Below are positions 1 through 12,285 of a DNA stretch of 64,000 bases, piece after piece; within the stretch, counting starts at the first letter, position 1, and every line of letters starts with the position of its first letter. The position numbers and the translations under genes were made by a program. The stretch is from Silurus meridionalis (taxonomy: Eukaryota > Chordata > Actinopteri > Siluriformes > Siluridae), in the NCBI RefSeq assembly GCF_014805685.1, contig NC_060885.1:28921132-28985131 (forward strand), given 5' to 3'. The notes under the pieces were generated by a model. The model did no database searches. It was given only the letters and a program-made list of their open reading frames with translations, and was not told the DNA's origin.

Positions 1-865
1 AACAGCTCAGAAATATATATTATTGACAAGAGTTACCTACATACCCAGCGCATAGTAAATACTCAAATCTGATTGGTCAGGAAATATTTTCCCTGTAACC
101 ACAGTCCAGACCGCAAAACAGCATAAATATTGACTACACTGTACTAATGGAATCTTCTCACATGGCACGGTTTCAGCAACATTGCAGAGTGAAAAGATCC
201 TGCTAGGAAAGAAGTGCCCAAAATTGTTCCTATGGTGGGCCAAATATATAACTTCCAATCTGCGTTACATTCCGATTAGGTCAGCATTGTTCATCTTATT
301 GGTTCAACTAATGCAGATTTATTTTCAAAAGTTCTAGTTCAGGAGAACTTCAAGTAAAGGAGCAGCCCTAATTATTGTAGAGTTCACTGCCTAATGCAGC
401 TATTCAGTGACCCCTAAGAAGACACATGAAGCCGCTCCGTATTTTTTAGTATTTTTCAACATGCCATCTAGATCAAACGCCTATAGCCCAGTTTGAGGAT
501 CTCTGCTGGTTTCCTCCTGCAAGAACTCCACCACCACAAACAAATTTCCACACAACAAATCAGTCATGTCATCAGAGTGTGCAGAACGCCAAGTCCATGT
601 CTGAGATCCTCATGACCGCAAACGATCAGAGGAATCGAGCAGCTTTTTGTCATTCAAACCCTACTAGTGCAGGTACAGTTCACTCAACTAATCATGACAT
701 CTAGAGCAACTTTGGCCCAAGCCTGATTGGGTATTTCTGCTCTAGAATCATAGCGCTACAAGATAACTCAGAGAAGCTACTTAGAACAGCATATCACAGG
801 TTAAAGCCCTAAGCTGTACTTATGTGCTGAAAGATGGATAGAATGAAAGACAAATGAAAGTACAA
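1..865. other. Non-coding, nothing recognised
   Basis: AT-rich unique-looking DNA with no ORF above 75 codons and no repeat family I recognise. Confidence 0.6.
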
Positions 866-3111
866 AAGTGCAGCTTTATTGCATAAATACCAGAAGTAAA
901 ATTATATATATTGTAACATTTATGAAGATGACCCCCTCAAGGCAGCTCATCGCATGGATGACTAGACATTATGTACTGGGATGCAGCGTCACAGAGAGAT
1001 GCCTGTTTTTATTTTAGAAACATTTATGGATCGTCATTGCAATTCACACACATGGGAAGTTGAGCTTTTAATAGCGCCATGTTGACGTTTATTTATATAA
1101 ATTTTCGTTTTGCACCCACATCCTCATTTTACAAAAACCACAATGCTGGAGTATTGATCGTTACAATTTAGTGGACAAGTTCATCTTCCCACATTTCAGG
1201 GCCAGTGTAATACCATTAAACAAAAGTGATTTGTGCATGGACATGTTGCATAACAACACACTAAACTTTTATTTTTTTTGTAGGCCTTTTTAAACAAAGA
1301 TGAAGAGCTTTGTCTTTTTTTAGTTACTCTGTACTGACTAGTCAAGTTGATTCATTGGAAATTGTACACCAACAGCAGTAAGGAATCACACTCTGGAACA
1401 CCTCCAACAGAAGACTTCGCTTCTACTCCAAGCTTCCTTAACAGGTCTTCAGTGCATTTCTCCATTAAAGCAGGTTTAAAGCAAACTGCATGGAACGATG
1501 GTAGAGGAGCTCCTCTGAATTTTAAAACCCACAAAATTACACCAATATTGTATGAAGGAGATTAAGGAATTATTGTAACCGAGGGGGAGGGGAAAGAAGA
1601 GGGGGGAAAGGAAAAAAAAGGAAAGAAGAAGAGGAGGAAAAAAAAAAAAAAAAAAAAAAAAAAGACAGAACAAGGACCCCAACCACCCCCACAACTTTAC
1701 TTAACCATACAAGAATCAACATTTCCATCAACATGCAAGATAATTTTACACAATAGAGAAATCACTTCCAATGCACAAAACAGACAAACGTTCTGCTTTG
1801 ATAAACAAAATTACAGATCCACACAAGGCATTCAGAAATACGGCGACTCCGCAGCGAGCCACAGACACAAGACACTACATAAGCATTGGAAATGTTCACA
1901 CCATTATAAAAATGTAAAAAAAAAAAATAAATACCACACAAACTGAAAATAAAACTCCATACAACAACTGTGAGATCCAAAAGTGTACTCCATGAGGTTT
2001 TGTCATTAAAACCCTAAAGTGGTTACAGTTCATGCAAATAGGCAATTAACCATAATTAGTACAAATATGAGCAATTGAGTGAAACATTATCCGATGTTAA
2101 TACTGATTATGTGCACATTTGCCCAAAAGAAACCACAGTTGAGTATAGAAAAAAAATTGCAAATAAGTGAGCATGTGTGTGTTTCAGTTAAGTCCATGGG
2201 TATTAAAGAGTTCGATGGCATATAGAGGGAAGGTTCTGCCTGGAAAATCCCAGGTCTGTGTGTGTAAACCAGATGCAGTACATTTACCCCTCTTTAGGGA
2301 GCAGGAGTTGAGATTTACATGGTTGAAATCTTCACTGACAGTCATTGCATCCGGCTGTTCGCCAATTACATTGGCAGGTCACGGTGAGCTTCCTTAGAAT
2401 TAGTGCTGGAGACAAAGTGTTCGGCGAGTAAGACGTGTTAAGAAAAGGGCCTGCATTGAACACTCACAATCTCCCACCACGATGAACAGTAGCTAAGATT
2501 TCTTGCACCAGTCCTTGATGTGAACACGCAAGCCAAAGCCTAGAGCCTTAGTGCACAGAGGCGCATTTCAGTCTGTACGGAAAGAGCCTAACGTCTGGCC
2601 TTAGGAACTTATCACCACGACGTGACTCTGGGACAAAGGCAACCGTCTCTCCAGAGTATAGTCCAATTCATTGTCCAGGGTGCTGACTTGACATGAGGAC
2701 AGACAGGAGAGCTGGTCAGCTAGGGTTTGTTTCCAGCCTAGCACAGACCACCACCACCTGCTGGCTGCTCTCCCACTTGGTCACTAGTCTCAAAGTATGT
2801 GAAGTACTGAAGTCTGGTTTGTAGTAGATCAAGAGCCTTGTGACATTCTGTTTGGAGCAGTTCCAGAGAAATAGGGATGTTCTAGAAGTCCAGCAGTGGA
2901 GACGAGACGGCAACGTGCCTGGATAAATCAGGAACAAGCTGTGGCGAGGATAATCGAGTAGGCTGACCTCTGGTGGATGGAGCTACAGCTCATTAGGATC
3001 CTAATGCAGACAGGATTCCATGTCCTTAGTTGGAGTTTGGTAGTAACAACCACGCGCTCAGGATGGTCCTCAAAATAGGAACCATCAAGCCACGGTAGCT
3101 CTGGAAGTCAG
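866..3111 (-). other. Possible 3' UTR of an unidentified minus-strand gene
   Basis: Read on the - strand, this is about 2.2 kb of unique-looking sequence with no recognised repeat, ending near an AATAAA (complement of 875-880). A weak terminal-exon candidate, with acceptor ttttggcag just above 3111, codes about 28 residues to a TAA at 3027-3025. I do not recognise the peptide. The call rests on layout only. Confidence 0.2.
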
Positions 3112-3129
3112 CTGCCAAAATTAAAAACA

Positions 3130-5130
3130 CTGTCAGAAAAAGGATTTGCATTTTTTTTATTTTTATAAAAACAACAATTCGACAGCAATAAACAGAAATT
3201 ACGTGTCACACTTGCAGACATGGGTGAACCTGTGTGACGGGGCTTGGACTAGATCACTAAAACCAATGCCAAGTGTACTCGTTATTCACAGTGTAAAAAC
3301 TATTTTCTTGGGTTAATATTGGACCAAAAAGGTAGCAAAATGGAAATATGTTATTCACAGTTTGGAAATACAGGACAAAAGCAAAATTGCGGCACATTAC
3401 TCAACTTTATAGCATCCAGCAAATTCTAGGCAGTACATTTATCTGATGCAAAAGCGCCCCCTGGTGGTTTAGATCCTTCACTAAAAGAAAAAGGAAAGAA
3501 TAACAAATTGCAGATTAATATTGCTACAATACAATAAATACGGGTGAAAACCATACATTTGGTATTTAAAAATAAATTAAAAAAAATTGTATATAGGACT
3601 AAAAAAATCCATTAGAAAATATGGTGTTGGATATTTGGTGCTCTGGGGCAGTCTCACAGCAGGTGGTCCAAGGGATCTGTGGATGATTAAAATAAATAGT
3701 TCACAAATTAGCAGTATATTTGACAGCACTACCTTTAACACAGAACATGTTTTATAGTGACCATTTTGTTGCAAAAAAAAAAAAAAATTTATTTGCCCGT
3801 TTAACATTTGCTAGGTTAAAGAGTTGCAAATTCGGTTCATGATCTTGTTAAGAAGGAAAAAAAGCCATCAAACCCAGACACAATTAAAGAAACATCCTGC
3901 AATGGTCATGCAAATCCAAAACCTGATTACCTCTGCCATATGGTTTCAGCTCGGCAGTAAATGAACCGGTCAGCATGATGATTCACCAAACTTGTTTGTC
4001 TAAATAAGTGCTTTTGTGCTTATTTTTTATGTGCATACCACGTTTATGTCGAAGCATAATTTTAACTCCACTTTGGAGAGCGTTTTTAAAAAGCTGAAAA
4101 CGCTGTCTCCATGTGGACAAAGTGGACAAATTTGAAACTGGCGTGTTTTTTTTTTTTGTGCCGCAGTGTGGACCGTGAAAAATGGAGGCTTTTGAAAGTG
4201 ATGATGCATTTAGACATTGGCGCAACATTTCACAGAGCTGTAAAGTGTAGGCGTAGCCTCGGACATGTGGTCGTCTACCAGAAAGTACAGATTCATTTTT
4301 CATTATTATTTGCCTAAACATTTGACTTGGTAAAAAGTGTATTAAATTAAGAAAATACAATCTGTCCATCGTTTCATATTCAGAGCCATTACAAATAGAC
4401 ATTAAATCATTAATTGCATTTGAATATGATTGGGCACTAAATACAAACTGCTTGGTTCACATAAGTGACCTATAGAGCAGTTTTGATTCCAGATCAATTG
4501 TTACTTCATCTTGTGTTTTCTAAAAAGGGGTCACACCACGGGGTATCTTTTTGGGTCCAACATCCTCACGTGATACGAATTCACAGGTCAGGCATCAGCA
4601 CACTAATTTTGGAACGCATCGATGCGGACAAACACACACTGAGCATGTTATTCCCACCACATAGATTTTATGTCTTGAATTTTGGGAGGCCAAGGAAAAA
4701 AAGAAAAAGGTAAATCGTTCCCCCAACGATTTTTACACTTTTTAAATTGCTGCCCCTGGCAGAAGCTCGTCATTGCCACATGAAACCAGATAGTATGCAT
4801 CCGTGGCAACGTATTTCTCAACCACTAAAAAAAAAAGGGTTTAACCTACATTAAACTGAGCTGTTCATCAGTGTTGTGGTAATGATTTAAACCCTACAGA
4901 AAACCTGAGGTCTTTTATTAATGATATCCACATGCAGGAACCCAGTAATATTTAAACGCTTAATCCTCTGCGAAAGCTCACCTGAATCACAGAAGATTTA
5001 GTGCTTACAAAATATGTACTGAAATGCTGTTATTGTATCCATGTCTTATGGGCTGCTTTAAACATGGTCTATAGAGCACTTGTTTCCACATTTTTATTAG
5101 AATAGCCTTTTTCAAATATATATTACAGCA
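3130..5130. other. Non-coding; one half of a local duplicate, possible MITE
   Basis: No gene seen. 4050-4265 contains motifs (gtggacaaagtgg, gaaaacgctgtctccatgtg, ggcgtagcc) typical of a common fish hAT-like MITE, but its ends are not clear. 4490-4690 is similar to 6080-6200. Confidence 0.4.
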
Positions 5131-5315
5131 CAGTGAGATTCTTTCTTCCCATATCAGAGCGCAGGGTCGGCCATGATACAGCACCCCTGGAGCACAGAGG
5201 GTTAAGGGCCTTGCTCAAGGACCCAAGAGTGGCAACTTGGTGATACTGGGGCTTGAACCCCTGACCTTCCAATCAGTAACCCAGCACCTTAACCACTGCT
5301 CAACGTTCAGGTTCA
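5130..5315 (-). mobile_element. tRNA-derived SINE (copy 1)
   Basis: On the - strand the 5' end reads cagtggttaaggtgctgggt, then ggttcaagcccc. These look like pol III A and B boxes. A conserved body follows (complement of ttaagggccttgctcaagg). The same body recurs near 9.5, 34.4 and 35.6 kb. Confidence 0.7.
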
Positions 5316-5319
5316 ACAC

Positions 5320-6580
5320 TAGCTTACACAGCCGAGTCTGATCGGGTATCCACCTGACAGAAGTCTCTAGAGGATGAGTCTCTGAGCCTCTACGTGACCT
5401 GCTGAGTCACTGTGATGCACCAGGAGCGCGTGATGCGATCAACCCACAGTTACTTCACGAGTAAAGCGCGTTAGAGCGAGGTGGGAGGATCAGTCATTCA
5501 TTTTCGAACAAACGTGCAATGTTTGGACTGGTCCCTTGAGTTCGTGTGCAACGTTTCAGGATAAACACCCACATGAACAGTAGCTCCATGTGGAATTAAG
5601 CAGATGGAAATCTCCATGACCTCAGCAGGGGGAGGGGAATGGGAAGTCTTCTGCTTTTACATGGAGCGCTCTGAAGAATTATACAGGGGAGCCTGATTAC
5701 AACGTCTCTATAGATGCTATTCCCCAAAGTAAACTCGATATCAAGGAGCATCATCACTCTGTCTTGTTTCACATGTTTCCTATGGCCAGCACTGGAAACG
5801 TCTGCAATCGTCATGCTGCCTGATGCAATGGGGAAAATGACTTTCCATGCACTGATTGTTTTTGAGCTGTTAAGACCTTCTTTGCCACATCAGCACACGG
5901 TGTCAATTATCTTTAGAGTCTCAACCAAAAGAGATTTTATATTTGTCAAATCTGGTTGCCCAACAGCACATATCTAAGAAATGTCCACACTCAAAGTCTA
6001 ATGGCATCACTATAAACAGGGAATTTATAAAAAAAAAAATCATTCTGGGTTCAATAATAGAGCCCAGTGGCATCGCCATAATCAGTGTTACTTCATCATG
6101 TATTTTCTAAAAAAGGTCACACCACCACGTATCGACTTTTACAGGTCACACAACATCACAAGATACAAACTTGCTGGTCAGACTTCAATAAACTGGCTCA
6201 AGTTTTCCTGCATCGCCGGAGGTAAAATTCATGTTCTTTCCTCCACTTGGATTCTATGAGATTCTTTCAAACATTGTTTAATCGGAAACCAACCAACGGA
6301 AAAAAAAAAAAAAAAAAAGGGACACGATTTCGGTTGTACAAAGTATGTAAAAGAAACCAAACAAATGTTTCTCAAGGCACAGGTTAGAACAGACTTGACA
6401 GAAGAGTGGAATCTGAGCCTTTACACCAGGGCTGGGCAATTAATTGATTAATTAATAGTATGGCCACAAAGTTACTCACAGAATCACAACCTTCTGTGCT
6501 TTCGATTTCACACATTCGTTTTTGGAAATGAAATGTTGACCTGTCAGAGATAAAAGAAATATTAAATGCAGACAACGCAG
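5320..6580. other. Non-coding; second half of local duplicate
   Basis: No gene recognised. 6080-6200 repeats the 4490-4620 segment (tacttcatc, gtattttctaaaa, ggtcacaccac) with divergence. 6428-6465 has a hAT-like end fragment (agggctgggcaattaattga). Confidence 0.4.
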
Positions 6581-6581
6581 C

Positions 6582-7318
6582 GTAGAAGGTGGGGGACGAA
6601 GTAGACTGATCGTGTACTCGAGTTAAAGTAGAGATACACTGAAATATCACTCCAGTAAAAGTTTCCTTTAAACATTCACTTGAGTAAAAGTACAAAGGTA
6701 TTTGCCTATGAATGTCCTCAAGTCGCCAAAGTACTATGATTTATTATGACTAATGTTCCTATCATTTTTGTCACAAGACCATTCGCTTAACCAACTCGGT
6801 TTTTGTGAAAAGACTGTTACTCATAGCCCACAAATCTGTTCATTTTAATAGATATTAATCAGTGGCATTAATATGATTCTATTAATCATGAGCCCAAAAC
6901 CTTTTCAACAACTTAAACAAATCACGTAAATGAGGCCACCGGTGTTGTGGAAAGTTGGAGTCAGAAGTTTCTTCCATCATTTATTTCTCTCTAAAATGTA
7001 TTGCTTGCTGTTGAACTGACGCTGAACTGTATGTCCTTTAACCCGCAACCAAAAGGTTAAAACGGCATGCGCTTTACCCTGATTGGATAAAAACTTTATT
7101 ATTATTTTGCTAAAATCAGTCGTTCCTTTTTATTCGAGTGGTGGCTTGCTGCATGCTTGACCAGTTGAGTAACTTTGCTACATTACAAAGTCAAATATCG
7201 TACTTTTTAAAGTCTCCCGCAATGGAATTTCTTCGTTAAAGTACCTGTACCTTTACTGAAGCAAATGTATTTCATTACAGCGCTTAAGTAGCTTTGCTTT
7301 ACTGTCCACCACTGAGCA
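6582..7318. mobile_element. Non-autonomous hAT-type MITE
   Basis: Left end ggtgggggacgaagtaga, then cgagttaaagtagagata and ccagtaaaagt. The right end, read in complement, is cagtggtggacagtaaagc, with taaaggtacaggtacttta. This is a very common fish hAT-derived family. No transposase is seen and no clean 8-bp target duplication could be read. Confidence 0.6.
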
Positions 7319-7319
7319 T

Positions 7320-9480
7320 ACAGCATTAATTACTAATTACAAACATGATGCGGCGCACGTCGGCAGACCGGGTTCTCCGAAATTGCAAAGTCAGTTCTGT
7401 TTGCCGCTGCAACGTCCACACAGCTATATTAAGGCATAAAATAGAGCCATGAATAAATAATGGCTTTGACCTTCTAAACGTTACATCTTGTAATTAGATA
7501 ACTTAAGGAGAATGCAGCTTCCCCTCATACGTTTCACTACACACACATTTCTGAAAGAAAGAAAAATTCCACTAATTTTGCTTTAACATTCTACTGCTAT
7601 TAGCTTTATGTCACTCAGCACCATGAGTCACTGGTTCCTAATGACTCATTGGCAGCCTCAAGACTGGTCACGTTACAACAAGGAAGTGCTGCATTTGCCG
7701 GACTTTCCTAAAGGCTGATTTTTCACTTGTCTCATCACGGAGCAGCGTTTTTTTTTTACCAAATATTATGCAATTTTATCATTTTTACCCAATACATCAC
7801 TTATCTTAAGCAAATGAACATCGAGATGGAAAACACATTAGGACAATGAAACAATTATAAATTTCTCTTTTTCTAAACAAATAGAACTACCAATGTGAAA
7901 CAAAGAACTAATAGAGACTTTGGATTTGTGAAGCATGCTGGGGGTAGTACAATGCACGCAAGCCACAGCAGGAACATATACCAGTGAAACTGAGTCACCG
8001 TGTTTCAACTAAAAGATATCGTCCTACAGCAGGAAAAAAACCAGAACCCCAGTTCTAAAAGATCTGTGGAAACTTCTTTTTCCAGACACGAAATCTGAAA
8101 AATACCTAATCTCTAAACAGAAATTGGAAATCAAATCTCACAGCATGAGTAGCATATTGCATAATATACATCACATTTGGGGAGGGGGGATTTAAATATA
8201 ATCCTTAGTTCTATTACATGCTGAAATTTCAAGTTACTATTTATACTACTTGATAAATATGGCTATTATTGGTCCAATAAAAGGCTCTTAAATCATGAGG
8301 GCTGTCATTATTACTAAAGGACATAAATCGATCATTTTTTGAAAAACAGCCACCTCTGCACTGCACCTCACTCCCACACCATCACATTACTTCCAAAAAA
8401 AAAAAATTAGGACACCATGCTACACACAAGGCCGCTTACACAGTCTATAGGGAAATTCCATTCAAGTTTTGCACACTTCAGAGCTGATGGTCCTATTACT
8501 TACACTGTAGGATCAGCAGTCAAGTGGTGACATCAGGAGGTGTGCAAGAGAGAGAGAGAGAGGGTGGTGGTGGGGGGTCGACTTTATCAAAACCAGGTTT
8601 ATAATTAAACTACTATCTTCAAGGTGGTTTTATGCGACTTCAGCCTTTGTCACAGACAATTCAAGTTATGTAGCTAACGCACACTTCCAGTCGAGCCGAT
8701 TCAAGTTAATAAGTGCTAACGGTTTATCAGCCTCATGGCCACAGTGACCTTAAAACCTCATGCACAACACGTTGCTCAAATGAAACCGTTAATCTAAAGC
8801 TTTGCAGAATGACTAGATAGACTGGTCTTACAGGCAGCACAGGTATTTAAAACTGCAAACTTGCAGGAGTTTTAGAAAAACTAAGATAGAAATCAGCAGA
8901 GTTATAAAAACACACGGGATTACCGGCACTAAATGCCTTTTAGTTTTCCATGTGTACGTTATATCTTATGATTAATAAGAAATCTTTTGCACGAGGGAGC
9001 CATTTTTTACACGTCAGTTCTCCAATCTGACTTCAGGTGTCGTCCTAAAAAGCACCGCATGACGAACGATTATGTATAACCTTTGCTCACAGGTGACTCT
9101 GCCCCGATGCTGAGCAAGCGTTTCCTACACCTACAGAAACGACCCTAAACGACTACACTTCCTCCAGGTCCTGGCACAACCTTAAGAAACCAGGATGAAG
9201 CATTATACACAGGAAAATGTCGTCCTCCAACTTTACACTGATTCCACACACACACACACACACACACCCTTCACCTTGCAGCCTGGTGTTCCTGTGAATG
9301 AAAGAACAAACCGGATATTTCATCCCTAAATCTTTTGAAGAAATTCTACTACAGAAAACCATTCAAGCTTTCAACAGTGTGTTAATGATTAAAATATCCC
9401 GTTACGAAACAGTCCCTAAAAGTGTAAAATTACAATATAAAAAAATTATAAAATTAAGAAAACGTTTTTACTCGTCACAT
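7320..9480. other. Non-coding, short microsatellites only
   Basis: AT-rich. Contains a short GA/GGT run near 8550 and a CA run at 9246-9267. No gene or repeat family recognised. Confidence 0.6.
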
Positions 9481-9484
9481 GTAC

Positions 9485-9640
9485 ATTACAGCACACTGAG
9501 CATTTTTCCTCGCATATCCCAGTGATGTTAGGAAGCTGGAGTTAAGAGCACAGGGTCAGCAATGATCCAGAATCCCTGGAGCACAGAGGGTTAAGGGCCT
9601 TGCTCAAGGGCCCAAGAGTGGCATCTTAGCAGTGATATGA
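9485..9640 (-). mobile_element. tRNA-derived SINE fragment (copy 2)
   Basis: Shares the block around ggttaagggccttgctcaag and the gcacagggtcagcaatgatc stretch with the copy at 5.2 kb. The tRNA-like head is lost. Confidence 0.65.
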
Positions 9641-9944
9641 TGCAATTACCTTCATTTAACTATTACTGCTATGACCAAAGAGACAACTACCACTACTAAT
9701 GCAAACATGTATTACCCCCCCCCCCCACACACACACACACACACACGCAATAAACATTACTCAATCATACTGAGACGCAGTATTACACTACGCTTTTATT
9801 GAATTTATAGTATTAAATACTTTATTGAAGAGTCACCAATAATGTAACGATTAAATACTACACCACAATCCAAGGGGTTTTTCCTAATTTTATGATCACC
9901 ATCCCTGGAAATAAAACATTTTCCCTAAAAATATTACACACATT

Positions 9945-10364
9945 ATATGGACAAAACTGTTGTGACACCTGGCTTTTTCAGCCGTATGCAGTTATTATTT
10001 TTAGGAAAGTGGAAAATGATGCAGTTTTACCTTCACTTGAACTACTGTAGGAGACCCAAACCTGTTCCAGCATGACAATGCGAAAGCCCTGTACACAAAA
10101 CCAGCTCCATGAAGATATACTTTACATGTGTTCAAGTGGAAGATCTCCTGCTATAGAGCTCTGACCCTCAACCCTACTAAACACCCTTGTGGCTGAATAA
10201 GCACAAATCTTCACAAAGTCTAGTGGAACATCTTTCCAGAAGAAGAGTGGAGCTTAACAGCAAAAGGGGACTAAAGGTGGAATACAATGTTTTAAAAAAA
10301 ATATCTAAAAAGAAAAACCCTCACACAGATGTTAGTCAGGTGTCCAAAATTTTGTCCACGATAT
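9945..10364. mobile_element. Tc1/mariner-type MITE, family A (copy 1)
   Basis: Left end tggacaaaactgttgtgaca, right end caggtgtccaaaattttgtc, which are inverted relative to each other. The interior shares ctgttccagcatgacaatg and gatctcctgctatagagctc with the copies at 10.97, 42.2 and 50.3 kb. No coding capacity. Confidence 0.7.
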
Positions 10365-10962
10365 CATTAAACTTAAGCGTCCAACACAGAATATAATAAT
10401 GACCGTAGCAAAAGTACCCGCACATTCAGGGACCTTTTGCCCCAAGGGTCCTGGATCCACAACGACCCCGAACTTTTACTACAGCGTTATACCCAGCGTC
10501 CCTGGGATGCACTTCGGACCCATCAATAAAGCACTTCCTAGAGAAATAAATAAACAACCCAATCCAGGAGACTTTTTAGATGCAACAGCTTGAATAGCAC
10601 ATCTGGATGATTTTGGTTGTTTTCTTATCTGCAGGAAAAAAAGGGAAACGGGCAAAGTCAAATTCTGTAATCTTTGGTCTTGTGAGTAGAATGATGCAAT
10701 TATTACCAAATAATCATGTGTATTCTGTGAAAAAGCTCCGTTACACCAGGCTTGTTCTAGACGTGCTTGAACATCGCAGCCATTTTCACACAAAATAGCA
10801 GGAGTTCGGTGTTAAAGCATATAGCGTAAAATAAGATTTCCATTAGAGTCTTCTACAGCGACTACACCCTCAGCACCATCCAAGGTCTATTTCCCATTTT
10901 ACAGCCACTGCCCCCTGTGAATAAAATAGTAAATTTATGAAATTTCTAAATATTAATAGATG

Positions 10963-11228
10963 CACTATTCAGACAAAACTATCAGGACACCTGCCTTTTC
11001 CAGCCACATGTACTTCTGCAAACTGTTCCACACAATTGTACAGGACGTCTTTGGACGTGGTAACAAGGTTCTGAATTAGGAGACCCCAAACATGTTCCAG
11101 CATGACGATGCCAAACCCCAGTGGACAAAACCAGCTCGATGAAGACATTTTTGACATGGGGGTGGAGTGGAAGATCTGCTGCTATAGAGCTATAATCCAT
11201 ATTGAACTGGAACCCCAGGTCTCCCAAT
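10963..11228. mobile_element. MITE family A (copy 2, truncated)
   Basis: Begins cagacaaaactatcaggaca and shares the family interior (catgttccagcatgacgatg, ctgctatagagct). The right terminal repeat is missing. It lies about 550 bp upstream of the slc30a10 start codon. Confidence 0.65.
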
Positions 11229-11229
11229 T

Positions 11230-11600
11230 ACATTAAATTACAATTCCCTTCACGTTTATGACAACCTGGTTCAGGATATGGCTCAAGTGTGAGAACTTTA
11301 AACACTAATTTTGAATATCGAAAGTGAGGTTTTCTTTATTGGTGCAAAGATTTCCTGTTGCATTTGTCTAAAAAGAGACTGAGGAATAAATATATAGGGT
11401 CATAAGATTGCAAAAACATTGACTCCAATGGTGGCTCAAGACTTACGGTACTGTGTATAAGATAAAATTCTATATTACTCGCAGCTAATTTTATTGACTT
11501 CGTGGTTCTACAGGACTTTGAACCAGCACGTACACCATCAGACGTGCATGTCGGTGTTCTCAATCTAGAGCCCTTTACTCCATTCAACAATTATTGTCAG
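11230..11600. other. Non-coding upstream flank of slc30a10
   Basis: AT-rich, with no recognised element. The frame continuous with slc30a10 is open from 11502 but lacks any family similarity. Confidence 0.6.
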
Positions 11601-11780
11601 GAGGTAACAATGAACACAATAAACGGGTTGCATGGAGACGGCACTGCACCCGTTAGGAGGAGGTGGAGGAGATGTAGGAGGAGGAGGAGGAAGCGCGCAA
11701 GGCGGCGCCGGGGAACTTTAACGGTGCCGCCCGTCGTGCGTTTCCTCAGTGAGCTGAACAGCTCAGGAGCAGTTGGAGCC
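11600..11780 (+). promoter_or_regulatory. GC-rich 5' UTR / promoter-proximal region of slc30a10
   Basis: GC and CpG content rises sharply from about 11630 and continues through exon 1, as in a CpG-island promoter. It includes a GGA-rich tract at 11655-11695. No TATA box is seen near a plausible start site. The frame upstream of the ATG is open with no stop back to 11502, and it holds an in-frame ATG at 11610. The transcription start cannot be placed from sequence alone. Confidence 0.5.
11645..11651 (+). promoter_or_regulatory. Possible metal response element core
   Basis: TGCACCC matches the MTF-1 metal response element core TGCRCNC and lies 130 nt before the slc30a10 ATG. The 7-mer is short enough to occur by chance. 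Function is inferred only from position and from the metal-transport role of the gene. Confidence 0.2.
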
Positions 11781-12285
11781 ATGGGGCGCTACAGCGGCCA
11801 GACCTGCCGGCTGATCTTCATGCTCGTCATCACGGCGGTGTTCTTCGTAGCCGAGATCGTGGCTGGTTATCTGGGCAACTCGTTAGCGCTGGTGTCAGAT
11901 TCGTTCAATATGCTGTCGGACATCCTGTCCCTGTGCGTGGGACTGGCTTCGGGCAGACTGTCGCGGCGCCCCGCGTCCCCGCAGTGCACATTCGGACTGG
12001 CCCGGGCGGAGGTGGTGGGCGCGCTGGCCAACGCGGCGTTCCTGGCAGCGCTCTGCTTCTCCGTGTCCGCCGAGGCGGTCAAGAGGCTGGCGCGGCCCGA
12101 GGCTGTGGACGAGCCGTTCATAGTATTGGTCGTCGGCTCTCTCGGACTCGCGGTCAACATCGTCGGGCTGCTCGTGTTCCAGGACTGCCGCTGGCTGTGC
12201 AGGAAGAAGGATGGGGATGAGGAAGAGCAGCGCCACGACAAATGCGCCGACAGCGACGGGAAAATCGTCATGAACGGCGAAGCAG
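11781..12285 (+). CDS. slc30a10: slc30a10 exon 1: TM1-TM4 and start of linker
   Basis: Encodes residues 1-168 plus the first base of codon 169. It ends at GCAG followed by GTGCTC. The open frame runs on past this donor to 12368, but the extra residues do not resemble the family, which supports splicing here. Base composition is strongly GC/CpG-rich, unlike the AT-rich surroundings. Confidence 0.88.

Noticed and set aside
5130..5315. Functional tRNA gene
   Set aside because: The A- and B-box-like motifs belong to a SINE body that recurs in the window; no cloverleaf with a plausible anticodon stem could be drawn.
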